A stretch of 64,000 bases of DNA from Dendrolimus kikuchii (lineage: Eukaryota > Arthropoda > Insecta > Lepidoptera > Lasiocampidae): contig CM034388.1 of NCBI GenBank assembly GCA_019925095.2, positions 29,704,934 through 29,768,933 of the forward strand, written 5' to 3'. Of the stretch, positions 30,172-40,946 are shown piece by piece. Both the position numbers and the translations under genes were made by a program. The notes under the pieces were generated by a model that worked only from the letters and a program-made list of their open reading frames with translations, had not been told where the DNA came from and made no database searches. Every line of letters starts with the position of its first letter. Position 1 is the first letter of the stretch.

Positions 30172-30316
30172 CACAATTTAATCGGGTTATGCTTCAAATA
30201 ATCTTCAATGTAAACAATGTCGTAAATGTCTTCATCGCTTGTATTCTCCGACGAGCTACAGTGAAGCGTTATCTCGTGTTTTATTCGCAACGCCTTGTGG
30301 GAATTTAAAATGGCGG
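30172..30316 (-). CDS. Weak candidate host exon, unknown protein
   Basis: The minus-strand frame reads KALRIKHEITLHCSSSEN followed by SDEDIYDIVYIEDYLKHN and ends against GGTAAGAA (GT at 30171-30170), a good splice-donor context; if unspliced it meets TAA at once. It is acidic, not low-complexity, and unlike any repeat in this window. No initiator Met is in frame and the acceptor side is unclear. On the other strand AAAATGGCGGCAG at 30308 is a fair start context but leads to a short hydrophobic frame. Confidence 0.25.
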
Positions 30317-30512
30317 CAGAAATATTTCTGTTTGTTTACATTTTCGAATATTTATCTAATATAATTAAGTGTTTATTGAATATTGTTACTAATCCATGCA
30401 CGAACTGAGTGAATGGTTTATTGCTAAAATATACGTACACAAGAGATTATATTAATATTATGCATTGTGGCGTGTTAGTCTTGCAATGTTGAATATTGAC
30501 ATGTCAAAATAT

Positions 30513-30999
30513 TGTTACGAGTTGCGAGATTCGAATTAAAACGCCGTTGGAATCATTATAGAGTTTATAACCAAATATAACCGAACACAAAAAGTCCAAA
30601 CGTAATGCAGAAAGTCGTAATTCAAGAAAACGCGCAAAGTCCGTCACTTATTAGATTCCCAATTGTACTACACACGTCTCGCTTTGATCGTGGCTCTCAC
30701 TCGACTGTCCTCCTCCCTCAACAATTCCATCGTTTTATAGGGCACAAATGCAATATAGCCGCCCGGCAACGTGCACCGAATTTCCTAGAATCAGATTGTA
30801 TTTTAAAATCCGTAACACCTGGATAACGATTACAATACAACAATAGGCCGTTCTCTAGAATAAGTAAACAAAAGAAGACGATCATAAAAGAATTACAATA
30901 GTCTCAATGTTATTAGTTCAAATGCCGACTGGTAATAAACTGTGTTTTGTTTCAGATATGCAAGTGGGTTTTGTTTTTATCGAGACCTAAGTTGTAACA
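30513..30999 (-). mobile_element. Solo LTR, LTR-A copy 1
   Basis: 487 bp beginning TGTTACGAG and ending TTGTAACA, inverted LTR-type ends. It is flanked by the exact 4-bp duplication ATAT (30509-30512 and 31000-31003). A TATAAAAC box on the minus strand suggests transcription in that direction. No gag/pol nearby. Related copies are at 32840 and 47335. Confidence 0.85.
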
Positions 31000-31003
31000 A
31001 TAT

Positions 31004-31268
31004 TAAAACTAAATTACTTTATTAAAACTTTAAATATGTTATAAAATATATTTCCAGGTATAATGTTATTTATTATCCATTATCTTTGTCATTCTCATAT
31101 TCATTTACAGTATAATAACATTTGTTTATTAAGATATTCTTGGGGGTCTTTTTAAGCAATGAGATTGAGAAATAAGAATTGATTTTCTGTAGCTAGGCGG
31201 CCCTTTGTAAGAAGCGATAAAGCCACCCACAACCAGGTGACAGACGTCTGTAAAGCTAGAAAGGTCAA
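31004..31268. other. AT-rich; short SINE-A-like fragment at the end
   Basis: 31193-31245 has GGCGGCCCTTTGTAAGAAGCG and CCACCCACAACCAGGTG, a diverged SINE-A 5' piece on the plus strand. The remainder is unrecognised. Confidence 0.4.
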
Positions 31269-31695
31269 GTCGGCAGAATCACTCGTTTTATATATCAAAA
31301 TTTAGTGCTCATTTAGTGCTAATTTAGTGCTGACAACAGATATTTGGTGCTGTGATAGGTGGACTAAAAACGAGAACACTGCTAGCTTTTAATTAAGCTA
31401 GCAGTGTACTATTCGTGACCGTCGTGACTGTCGGCAGAATCACTCGTTTTATATATCAAAATTTAGTGCTCATGTAGTGCTAATTTAGTGCTGACAACAG
31501 ATATTTGGTGCTGTGATAGGTGGACTAAAAATGAGAACACTGCTAACTTTTCATTAAGCTAGCAGTGTACTATTCGTGACCGTCGGCAGAATCACTCGTT
31601 TTATATATCAAAATTTAGTGCTCATTTAGTGCTAATTTAGTGCTGATAACAGATATTTGGTGCTGTGATTGGTGGACTAAAAATGAGAACACTGC
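31269..31695. repeat. 152/161-bp tandem array with internal hairpin
   Basis: Units start GTCGGCAGAATCACTCG at 31269, 31430 and 31582. The first unit is 9 bp longer. Each has three TTTAGTGCT submotifs, and the first two contain an inverted repeat (GCTAGC..TTAAGCTAGC). The third unit stops at 31695, exactly where a SINE-A 5'-truncated body starts. Confidence 0.9.
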
Positions 31696-31979
31696 AATTT
31701 CCTGCGGCCGGGCGGCCTGTCGTAAGAGGCCACAGAACAACCCACAGCCAGATGGTAGGGTATTTGCCCGACTGGTTGGCTACCACCCCTGGTCTAAAGT
31801 ATGTCGACATAACAACCTTGAGTAGTGTTCCGGCATTAGTGGTCAGGTTCCATTCTCCCTTAAGAGAGCAGCAGCGCATTTGTAGCACCATTGGTGTTGC
31901 AAATATCCATAGGCGATGGTAACCGCTTTCCATCAAGTGGGCCGTCTGCCTGTGTGCTGAACTCCTGCAATAAAAAAAA
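31696..31979 (+). mobile_element. SINE-A, first ~30 bp missing
   Basis: Starts at AATTTCCTGCGGCCGGG immediately after the tandem array and runs to CTCCTGCAATAAAAAAA. The normal head ATCCGTGCAGGAACGG is absent. Confidence 0.8.
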
Positions 31980-32153
31980 TGTTCGTAGATGCATCTCCGA
32001 AGGTTTTCTGTTTTCTGTATTGACAGATTTCGGCACGTACTTGGACTACACAGTTATAACCTTGCTAATTATTTAGCAATAAATTATTCCGTGTACGGGA
32101 CGTGAGATCACACACTGGCTACAACGTTCCCTCATCACGCGGCTGATGACCCT

Positions 32154-32494
32154 CAAAAAGATATTTTGAACTATTATTTTGTTCTAAGACTTTTAGTTTT
32201 TGATTCAGTAGGGTGTAATGTAGCTAGTCTTGAAACAAATTTTATTGTTTAATTAATATTTAACTATAGTATAAAAAATAAACCTAAAATTAAAAACTAG
32301 AACTAAATAAAAAATTATAGATAAAATATTGGTCCCAGACCACTGTCACTTACCGGGAACGTTCCCAAAAGGCTGGCGACGTTACCACGTTGAATAGCAA
32401 TACTTAGCCTTTGAGCAAAATAGACGCCAGCCTTTTGGTCGCGTGAGAAGTCTATTAAACGGCGAAACAAAATAATAGTTTAAAATATCTTTTG
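32154..32494. mobile_element. TIR element enclosing a RetroC tail
   Basis: Inverted repeats of about 29 bp (32154-32183 and 32463-32494; shared AAAGATATTTT and CTATTATTTTGTT) bound 341 bp. Inside, on the minus strand, is a RetroC 3' end (IQRGNVASLLGTFP) with its AT-rich 3' UTR. Either the RetroC fragment inserted into a MITE or the MITE captured it. Confidence 0.55.
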
Positions 32495-32839
32495 CATCAA
32501 AAAATATACTTAGGTCCAAACCTCTTTACAATAAAATTGCGGTAAATGCTCGATATTATCAAAGTACGGTGTCTAACGTATGCGCATAATAGCGGCAAAC
32601 AAGACGCTGGAACGCGCCCAAAATATGTCAGCACCGGATGAGGCATTGCGCCTCCTGCATATTGGCAGCTAATGTCTAATGGAATGCTGCCATTGCATAA
32701 CCTCATTAACTATTATGGTGATAACTAGACGCACTGGATGCACTGTATGATGTCTGATTGAACGCGTTAGAAATACCCGCATCGGCAACAATCTGCAAGT
32801 TTGTCACATAGCAGAACATTTTATATTATATATAAATAG
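32495..32839. other. No recognisable feature
   Basis: Contains a frame at 32497-32706 without domain or context. Nothing supported. Confidence 0.35.
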
Positions 32840-33611
32840 TGTTACGAGTTGCGAGCGACTCGAATTAAAATGCCATTAGAATGATTTATTAGAGTTTATT
32901 AGAAATTTGCAAACACGTATAACACAGGTACAAATATAACCGAACACAACAAATCCAAACGTAATTCAGAAGGTCGTAATTCGATAAAACGCGCAAAGTC
33001 CGTCACTAATAGATTACCGATTGTAGTACACACGTGTCGCTTCGATCGTGGTTCTAGCTCGACTGTCCTCCTCCCTCAATCATGCCATCGTTTTATACTG
33101 CACAAATGCAATGTGCCCGGCAACGTGTACCGAATTTCCTAGAATCAGCTTGTACTTTAAAATCCGTAACACCTAGCTAATGGTTACAATACAACAATAG
33201 GCCGTTCTCTAGAAACTTATGCCAATAAATAAGTGTAAACAAAAGACATGAGTGAATCATAGGGATATGTTACAATTGGTAAACAATAAGTTTACAAAGC
33301 TACAATTGGTAAATATTGCTAAATTGGCCCACAAAGCTCTTTTACTATCAGTTTGCTACACATATAACTCCTTCATTACTTAATATTTTCAAAATCAAAT
33401 TCAAAAAGCGTTGTTTTAAGTTCTAATATGGTTTCCTTGCCTGTTTACATTACATATTTTACACATTACATTTTCCTTTAACGTATTTTTTTTATGTCAC
33501 ATAACTCCTTCCTCTACTCATGTCTTCAATTCAAATGCCGACGGGTAATAAAATGTGTTTGTTTCAGTTATGCAGCTGGGCTTTGGTTTTGTCGGAACCT
33601 GAGTTGTAACA
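32840..33611 (-). mobile_element. Solo LTR, LTR-A copy 2
   Basis: 772 bp with ends TGTTACGAG and TTGTAACA and the exact 4-bp duplication ATAG (32836-32839 and 33612-33615). It is longer than copy 1 by a segment at about 33240-33520 that copy 1 lacks. TATA-type GTATAAAACGATGG on the minus strand. Confidence 0.85.
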
Positions 33612-33633
33612 ATAGTAATAGAGAAAGAACACT

Positions 33634-33895
33634 ACAGTAAAACCTCTTCTTTAAGTCGAACTTGAACGGAGACGCCAAAAGATTCGAGTTATAGAGTTTT
33701 CAACTTATGGAGGATTTCGACGTAAGCTAATTTTGTAAGGAAACATGGGACTTGTAGAGGTTAAGCTTTATATTATATTTATATATATAGAGGTTGTAAA
33801 ATCAAATATTGCTATGTGCGAGATAGAGAGGTTTAATTTATTATTTCGACTTATAGAGGGTTCAAGTTCCTAGCAACGGAGGTTATTGGGGATTG
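33634..33895. mobile_element. Possible pogo/Tc1-like MITE fragment
   Basis: ACAGTAAAACCTCTTCTTTA at 33634 resembles the CAGT(A/G)..ACCTC ends of pogo-type elements, and GACTTATAGAGGGTTCAAG repeats the theme near 33850. I cannot find a clean opposite terminus. Confidence 0.3.
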
Positions 33896-33959
33896 AAGGG
33901 AAGGAAACACAATTTTAATACTCTATTAAGATAACAAATTAAGCTAGGAATTTATTAAG

Positions 33960-34480
33960 TAGTACAACAAGTACGCGGCATATTTTCTTTGTGAACGCGG
34001 CTCTCCGCGGATACGCGTACTTCTTATGAGCTCATATTATCCACTATACGGGGTGGCGGGCGCAGAGGGGAAAGCTGCATTCCTTTGTTGGCAGGGGGAA
34101 TGGAAGTCGCGGAATTAGCGTTTGGCCTGAGTGACCGCTCTATTCGAGCGTGCAGCGGAGCGGAGAGTGCGGTGTTCATGTCAAACAGATAGAAACGCTA
34201 GCGGGTGTCCCTAGTGGCGGCTCCAGCGGGTATGTTTGCGTTGAGCGACGCGTCGGGCGTGCACTGAGACCGTAGATAACCTATTTTAAATGTATCTAAA
34301 CGCTAAGGAGTGTCCCTAGTGCCAGCCGAGATGTGCGTCGGCTGCAGCGGAATCTTGTGCGTCGAGCAGGGCGTCGCGTACAGGTTTAAACCAGTTTGTT
34401 AACGATGAACGCAGCGCGTGTAGCGATGAGCAGTACACGCGTGAGCCAGTACATTTGTCCCGTACAAAATATATTTGTAC
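33960..34480. other. GC/CpG-rich stretch with internal direct repeat
   Basis: Markedly more GC- and CpG-rich than its flanks. AACGCTAGCGGGTGTCCCTA (about 34193) and AACGCTAAGGAGTGTCCCTA (about 34298) form a diverged direct repeat roughly 105 bp apart. No coding frame is convincing. It could be an unrecognised transposon or a CpG-rich regulatory segment. Confidence 0.4.
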
Positions 34481-34770
34481 TGATACGGTTCAAGAGTTGC
34501 AATGTACCACTTCAAAATTGTTGTCGCGCTACTACTCAAAAGTAAGAGGAAGGATGGAACGAGGCTTATGATACAACGCTTCTACGGATATTGACATGAC
34601 AAAGCGGAACAACATGACAATGTCATAGTACCTACGGCTGTCAGTTAAATGAGGTGACCGAGGCAGAGCACATCCGATTCTTAACGAACATTTTCGAACT
34701 AGTTTTGAACGGGACAAATTAGGGTATCATGCTCACCGCCTCGCCAGCCTCATCGCTTTAAATTTACTGC

Positions 34771-35086
34771 CGTGCAGGAACGGAGAAAGAATACAATTTC
34801 CTGCGGCCGAGCGGCCTGTCGTAAGAGGCGACAAAACAACCCACATCCACGTGGTAGGGCATTTGCCTGACTGGATGGCTACCACCCCTGGTCTAATGTG
34901 TGTTGCAATAACAACCTTGAGTTGTGTTTCGGCATTAGTGACCAGGTTCCTGTCTCCTTTAAGAGAGCAGCAGTGTATTTGTAGCACCTTTGGTGTTGCA
35001 AATGTCCATAGGCGATGGTAACTTCTTTCCATCAAGTGGACCGTCTGCCTATCTACTGAACTCCTGCAATAAAAAAATAAAAAAAA
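34771..35086 (+). mobile_element. SINE-A, near full length
   Basis: CCGTGCAGGAACGGAG to CTCCTGCAATAAAAAAATAAA. It lies between the GC-rich stretch at 33960 and a related-looking GC-rich patch at 35200-35310 and may interrupt it. Confidence 0.8.
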
Positions 35087-35894
35087 CTGCCACGGTACAA
35101 ACCGTACAAATGTCCTCGCCTCATTTGAAGTGGTACATTTTACTGGTTCAGTACAAAATGTCATTTTACTCTTACAAACTCATTTTAAAATCATGTACTG
35201 CCCAACAGTACGCGCTTGCACTGAGGCCTCTCGGTTGAACGCTCTATTGCCCGCAGCCCGCCCCGCCGGACGCTTTGCCACTCAGGCCGTACACTCTGTG
35301 TCTCGCGCTACAAAACAAATGTACGCAACAAAATTATACGAATTCCATTTTTATATTAAGGTAGGAAACTCTAAATCGACGTTTCGACTAGAACTTTCGC
35401 GTGACTGACTGCAATAACTGTCAAGGGTATCTAAAAATAAACCATATCCAGGTGAAATGTATAAGTAGAAATCTTTATAACGCCAATGACCTCAATCGAC
35501 TGAGTGCGATTGTCTGTTTGTGCAGGATAATAAAAATGATATACCTGTATACGGGTGCTGTGGTATTTTATGGCGCTTTCAACGGTCTAGAATTCTATTA
35601 GAGTGGTTAATGCTCAATCCTGGGAAGTGGGGTCGAAGATAAAACTTGATTGAAGTTGAAAAGGTTACTATGTTGAACATGATACGTTATTTTATTTATA
35701 GAAATGGAACGCGTCCGTCACTGTCAATATTCAGATTATTGTGACAGTGACAGATTCGAGTTTGACAGAGCGTCAATATACATTCATCCGTTGGATTAAG
35801 CGAATATGGAGCCTTTACCGCCATTTTCACATAAGCGACCTTAAGACTGAAGTATATATATTTTAATCAATTATTTTGCTTTGAGACTTTTAGT
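35087..35894. other. No recognisable gene
   Basis: A GC-richer patch at 35200-35310, then AT-rich DNA. Frames of 66-92 codons here overlap each other and show no domain. Confidence 0.35.
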
Positions 35895-36065
35895 TTTAGA
35901 TAGATAGATAACACTTTATTATACGCCAATACAAATTGAACTTAAAATTAAAATTATATCTAGTTATGTACAAAGGGCGGTCTTATCGCTAAAAAGCGAT
36001 TTCTTTCAGACAATGCCAGAAATGAATTGAGATGATAATGGCGATGGTGGTATACGGGACGAACA
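35895..36065 (-). repeat. LINE-4-type 3' end, (GATA)n tail
   Basis: TTAGATAGATAGATAACAC, stem-loop 35985-36000, and GCGATGGTGGTATAC; matches 29732-29930. Confidence 0.7.
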
Positions 36066-36367
36066 ACTTACTTTTTAGTCGTTTCAAATCACCACGATTC
36101 TAGAGAAGTTTTACTTCAAAAATGATATTTGTGAATGAATGAATGAAAACTCTTTGTTCTTCAGCATAAACTTAAACCTAGACAATTGATATGGATACAT
36201 TTGCATTATCGGTTATATCGATCTCTTCCAGGCAACCCAGTGTCTAAGAAGATTTTAAAGGAAATTTCAATATACGATTTTTGGTGGTGTACTAAACTAA
36301 AATAAAATAAAAGTAATAAAATCACAATAAAATGCTATTAAAAATAAAATATAAATAAACTACTATA

Positions 36368-36796
36368 TCTATATATATAAAAATCAATTGCTGTTCGTTA
36401 GTCTCGCTAAAATTGTAGAACGGCTGGACTGATTTGGCTAATTTCGGTTTTGAATTATTTGAGGAAGTCCAGGGAAGGTTTAAAAGGTGAGTAAATATGA
36501 AAAAAATGCTTGGAATATAGTAAAAACAACAATTTCGCTTCCCCTTAGTAACTATTCCTACCTGTCAAACATTTGACGTTCGTCCCGTCGTTTAGAAATC
36601 AATTAAATTTAAAAGTCGTTCAGAAATCAAATTAAATTTAAAAGTGAAGTTTTTTTTAATTTTTTTTGGTTTTGAATGAAACGTTTGATGTTCGTTTTGA
36701 CCACATTTTTGACTAAAGTTGAAACATTCTGCAATTGTTATTCAGCTTTTTTATTTATTGATTCTGAGGCGGTACGAGATGCGCCGGGTCAGCTAG
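36368..36796 (+). mobile_element. Complete non-autonomous Helitron, third family
   Basis: TC at 36368, TATATATATAAAAATCAATT, ACGGCTGGACTGATTTGGC and end GCGCCGGGTCAGCTAG before T. 429 bp. No replicase. It sits inside a LINE-4 remnant. Confidence 0.8.
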
Positions 36797-36881
36797 TACT
36801 TAATAAATTAGATATATATATATACACTCGAACAATGGATACATACATTTAATGTAATAATTTTTATTTAATAGACCGATA

Positions 36882-37403
36882 ATGGTCAGTGTGAATAGTG
36901 TGAATGGAGCGTTAGGTAAACTTCTAGGTGCTAAGAACCTCAGCCAGAAGGCCCAGCTTGCCATACACAACGCGGTGCTGGTACCTACGCTCACGTATGG
37001 AAGCGAGAGTTGGGTATGGAAGAGAGAGCATGAAAGTAGAGTAAACGCGGTCGAGATGCGAGATCTGCGCAAAATCTGCGGAGTGACGCTCGCGGACCGC
37101 GTTCGTAATACCGAAGTAAGAAAGAGAGTTGGTCTGAAAGAGAGTGTCGGGGTGAAGGTAAGAAAAGGAATGCTCCGGTGGTTCGGGCATGTGGAAAGAA
37201 TGCATGATGAAAGAATCACTAAACATATATAGCGGAGGGTGAGGTCAGGAGCCTTAAGAACAGACGAGTGTGCATAACAAGAGTTATGAATGTCAAAGAA
37301 GCAAGTGAGGTGTGTAAGAATAAGCCTGAATGACGCTCTGTTGTTCGTGCCTACCCCGCAAGGGAACTGGCGTGAAGTTATGTATGTATGTATGTATGTA
37401 TGA
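36882..37403 (+). pseudogene. LINE-T, 5'-truncated
   Basis: An open 116-codon frame: GALGKLLGAKNLSQKAQLAI, VLVPTLTYGSESWVWKRE, MRDLRKICGVTLADRVRN, EVRKRVGLKESVGV and RKGMLRWFGHVERM. A deletion near 37231 then removes about 60 codons before MNVKEASEVCKN. Ends in (TATG)n. The order of blocks is that of the region after the RT palm in RTE/CR1-like ORFs; no YADD motif remains. Confidence 0.8.
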
Positions 37404-37558
37404 GTCGAACAGCCTGTACGGCAGAAGAATTTCCTACGAAGGAAGAAGTGTGTGCAGTTATTGTTACCGAAAGATTTTCATTTGAGCGCAAATTGCAGGA
37501 ATGAGATGGATAGAGAAAACTAAAAAGTATTATATATAATTATTTATATATAAAAGGC

Positions 37559-37800
37559 GTGACCAAAAGGCTGGCTTGCACCTAGGGCAACGAACTAGCG
37601 TTGCCATCCAACGCGGAAATGCGGCCAGCATTTTGGGCATGCTCCCCGCCGACAGCGATTTGGAGTCAATTTTTTATTTACAGATTTATGTTATTTTGTA
37701 AGTATAGCTTTGTTTATAGTTTAGTCTAGTTCATTTATTTTTAACTTTTAGTTTTATTACTTAGTATGAATATTATAAATAACTTGTTCAGTAGCATCCC
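37559..37800 (+). pseudogene. RetroC element 3' end
   Basis: VAIQRGNAASILGMLPADSD followed by a stop and the AT-rich 3' UTR shared with 6185 and 27405-27480. Confidence 0.6.
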
Positions 37801-38189
37801 TAATATAAAAATTTAATACTAAAAATTATTTATATACTTGATGAAATTCAAACAAGTTTTCGTCACACTGCAGGCGTCTGCGGAACATTCCAGCATCAAC
37901 CACGGTATTAAACGCGGTAGTAATGTCGCCGTATTTTGTCACGTTGGCAACTCCTAGACAGCGGCATTATAATTTGTTTTAGAAAGTTTTCCACCCTTCT
38001 CATAGGGTGCTGTTACACAGACGTTCCCCTGTGCAAAAGTAAATTGAATTGTTTTGATATTTATTGTAGAGTACCACTTTGTTTGGCGGACCAAATGAGA
38101 TTGCTTCTACGATGATATGAAATTGTTGTCTTTGTGCTCTGAATTGCAGTATGATTGCATAGTAACGCTTTGTTTTATGTTTAATTTTA

Positions 38190-38510
38190 TTTTTATCCCT
38201 CTCTTTTCTTTCAGCATGTCCCAATTAATTGGGGTCGGCAGAATATGTCTTTTCCTTCCACACTCCTCTATTCTGTGACATACATCTTCTGTCACACCAC
38301 AAATCATCAAATCATCCTCCACATAATTTTTTTGGTCTACCTTTACATCTGTACCCATCTTGTAGTTTAACATTCTTTTCTTCACGTGACTTTCATCCCT
38401 CCTCATTATATGCCCATACCAGCTTAGTCTTCTTCCTCTCAATTCTTCAGTCACGGGTGCAACTTTCAAAGATCCCCTTATGTACTCATTTCTCACCTTA
38501 TCCATTCTTG
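38190..38510 (-). pseudogene. LINE-6 C-terminal fragment
   Basis: Minus-strand frame with MDKVRNEYIRGSLKVAPVTE, LRGRRLSWYGHIMRRDESHV, DDLMICGVTEDVCHR and PINWDMLKEK. This resembles RTE-like ORF ends of the GHIMRR type. A second piece lies on the plus strand at 51320-51615. Confidence 0.7.
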
Positions 38511-38768
38511 TAATTTTTTATTATCATTATTTTATTTTTATCTGTTTAGTCTAAAAGATAATTTTTCACTTATAGTTCGGTCGTTATATAAAGCCACATT
38601 TGACACTTGTCAAACTGAGTTTAGTAGTGAATCGACATAGGAAGTGACACATCACCGAATAGATTAAAATCAAATAATTTATAATTTTCAAAAACATATT
38701 TTGTATCGTTGCCTTTTTTATTTTTAAAATGTAGAAAATGTACCTTTTATGTAACCTATAAAAGGTAC

Positions 38769-38860
38769 ATACATACATAACTTCACGCCAGTTACCTTGC
38801 GGGGTAGGCACGAACAACAGAGCGCCATTCAGGCTTATTCTTACACAACTCACTTGCTTA
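38769..38860 (-). pseudogene. LINE-T tail, very short insertion
   Basis: About 92 bp of LINE-T 3' end (TACATACATAACTTCACGCC to ACTCACTTGCTT) flanked by AAAAGGTAC on both sides (about 38760-38768 and 38861-38869). Extreme 5' truncation. Confidence 0.75.
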
Positions 38861-38869
38861 AAAGGTACT

Positions 38870-39021
38870 TAATAAAATAAATAGGAACTAATTATTTAAA
38901 TAATGACGATTAATATCCTTGTATAATTATACTTATACTTGCACACCAGTGAAACTGGTAAAATGTACTGAATCATGTATTTCTAGAAATGACACCTATA
39001 TACAACTACATTTATCCAAGA
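38870..39021. other. No recognisable feature
   Basis: AT-rich spacer. Confidence 0.35.
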
Positions 39022-39225
39022 ATAAATATTTCATTTAAAATATTTCATTTCATTTCAAATATTTCATTTCATTTCAAATATTTCATTTCATTTTAAATAT
39101 TTCATTTCATTTCAAATATTTCATTTCATGTTATTTCAAATATTTCATTTAGTTTCAAATATTTGATTTCATTTCAAATATTTGATTTCAAATATTTTAT
39201 TTCAAATATTTAATTTCAATCATTT
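39022..39225. repeat. About 20-bp AT minisatellite
   Basis: Around nine or ten imperfect units of TTCAAATATTTCATTTCATT, built from an ATTTC pentamer. Not a CRISPR: no unique spacers. Confidence 0.9.
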
Positions 39226-39766
39226 TTATCAAAATCGGCCTCAGGAGTCTTTTGAGTATTCTCCGCTATGTGGATACTTTAGGATATAGCGCATTTGAAA
39301 GATTAATTCTGTATAAAATATCGCCGCTTTACATTTTGAAGCACGCATACAGTTTGTTTCACACAAAACTTTGCAGGCAGTGTAATGAGAAGAAATCTTT
39401 CCGGAAACTTCGACCATATCATTTCTCGCTGAACATTGTTTCAATTTCTTTCCGTAAACTTTGCGGATGATCCCGTTCCTCCGAATAGCTGGCGAACGCA
39501 TATTTACAGGTTTCGGTGCGATATTAATATATATGTCCTTACGAAACTTTTTTTATTGTTTCCACAACTTTGTAGAATTTCTTTCGGAAGATTAATAAAG
39601 CTTTTGTTTGCGCGTTGTCATTTCATCCTGCCTTTGACAAAGAACGGATTATGCTGGTTATGGAAATTTCTTATATTGTGTTGAAGTGGTTCCAAAGGAG
39701 ATAAGTACGAGCTCTAAGTGCCTATATGCACAATGCGGCAAGCCGCAGTCGGGTCTGACATATATA
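39226..39766. other. No recognisable gene
   Basis: Overlapping frames of 70-86 codons occur on both strands (39241-39684) with no domain, start context or splice signal. Not called. Confidence 0.35.
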
Positions 39767-40383
39767 TGCAGGAATCGTATTTGTTATTATAAAATAACCA
39801 TATGACGGAAGTAGTCAATAATCGGATAGAGTATTCTTTCATGTAGTATCCGGAAGTTGTTTAACCGGATGTCAACGTAGAAGCATTTATTATTAAGCTA
39901 ACGTATATTGGAAACGGAGTAACAGGATGTTGGAAGTGGGTTTTATGAAAGAAGCGTAACTGAAGTGGCGCCACAGCATTACCGGATGGTGTCACTGCGG
40001 CGCGCTACGAGGACCTGTTAAATACGCGGTGTCCGGGCAGAGGAGGGGCAGTCCTCAATCGGCAGTCTACGACCGACGGTGTACAACTAAGTTTACGACC
40101 GACAGTCTGCATTGACAGTCTTGGCCGAGGAGCACATAATATATTGTGGTCGATAATTACTGCTTGATAAGCGCAGTGTTTTTGGAGGGCAAATAGCTGC
40201 TCGACACCTGACAAGCGTGGATGCAACTCTTGGAGTTGTCCTAATATTTTTGTGTATTATTGTGTAATATTTAATATCGTAGTTGTGGTAATTCTAGTGT
40301 AATAAACTTTGATTACAATATTTCAGATTATTATTGTGTTATTCTCCGAGCGTCATTCGTTCGCTCCCGGCGTGAACCCGACA
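39767..40383 (+). mobile_element. Solo LTR, LTR-B copy 3
   Basis: 617 bp from TGCAGGAATCG to GAACCCGACA with an exact TATA/TATA duplication (39763-39766 and 40384-40387). AATAAACTTTGAT lies near the 3' end. Same family as 18019 and 27816. Confidence 0.85.
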
Positions 40384-40507
40384 TATACATATATGGCCGC
40401 AGGTGAGTATTAGTAGATTGTTACACGAGAGGTAGATGGGCATATTGTCGGAGGTGAGACGGTATTTCACATGTGAACAGCTGTTAGTGTTGTACAAAAC
40501 ACAAGTA

Positions 40508-40843
40508 GAAAGAAAGAAAGAAGAAAGAATAAATTTATTTCAAGAAATAGCGACATACTTATTGCTAACATGTATCCTAAAAATAAAAACATATTTTAAG
40601 AATTTGTACGCCGCATTTTCCGCAAACAAGGTTTGCACTCAGCTTGTTGCTGTGCCGGCTTAATATCCGACACAGCGCTGATTTTCAGTGCAAACCCTTC
40701 TTTTGAAGTAATACTAAAACGACCCGAATATTTGAATGAGTTTAATTTAAAACTATTTAATTTGTAATTTATAATATATTTGTACATAGAAGAAACAGTG
40801 TAAATATATTGTTAACGTTATGATTAAAATAATAAAACAATAT

Positions 40844-40933
<90 letters not shown>

Positions 40934-40946
40934 ACACACACACACA

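Larger units (their letters stand above)
36130..37535 (-). pseudogene. LINE-4 remnant split by Helitron and LINE-T
   Basis: Blocks matching 12940-13410 occur at about 36200-36365 (stem-loop, CTTCCAGGCAACCCAGTG), 36830-36892 (AATAATGGTCAGTG-like) and 37403-37535 (ACAGCCTGTACGGCA and GAAAGATTTTCATTTGAGCG). The gaps are a complete Helitron and a LINE-T copy. Confidence 0.65.

Noticed and set aside
31269..31695. Possible CRISPR or tRNA array
   Set aside because: Whole units repeat, including the hairpin; there are no spacers and no tRNA fold.
31004..32839. Internal region of an LTR retrotransposon between the two LTR-A copies
   Set aside because: Each LTR has its own 4-bp duplication and the interval holds only a tandem array, SINE-A and a TIR element, with no gag or pol similarity.
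36800..37226. Minus-strand frames of 100-139 codons
   Set aside because: Antisense of the LINE-T coding segment at 36882-37232, which carries the recognisable protein motifs.
38229..38513. 94-codon plus-strand frame rich in Ser/His/Pro
   Set aside because: Antisense of LINE-6; the same antisense peptide recurs at 51314-51619.
39022..39225. Possible CRISPR-like array
   Set aside because: Units adjoin without unique spacers and the context is a eukaryotic transposon-rich region; it is a simple AT minisatellite.
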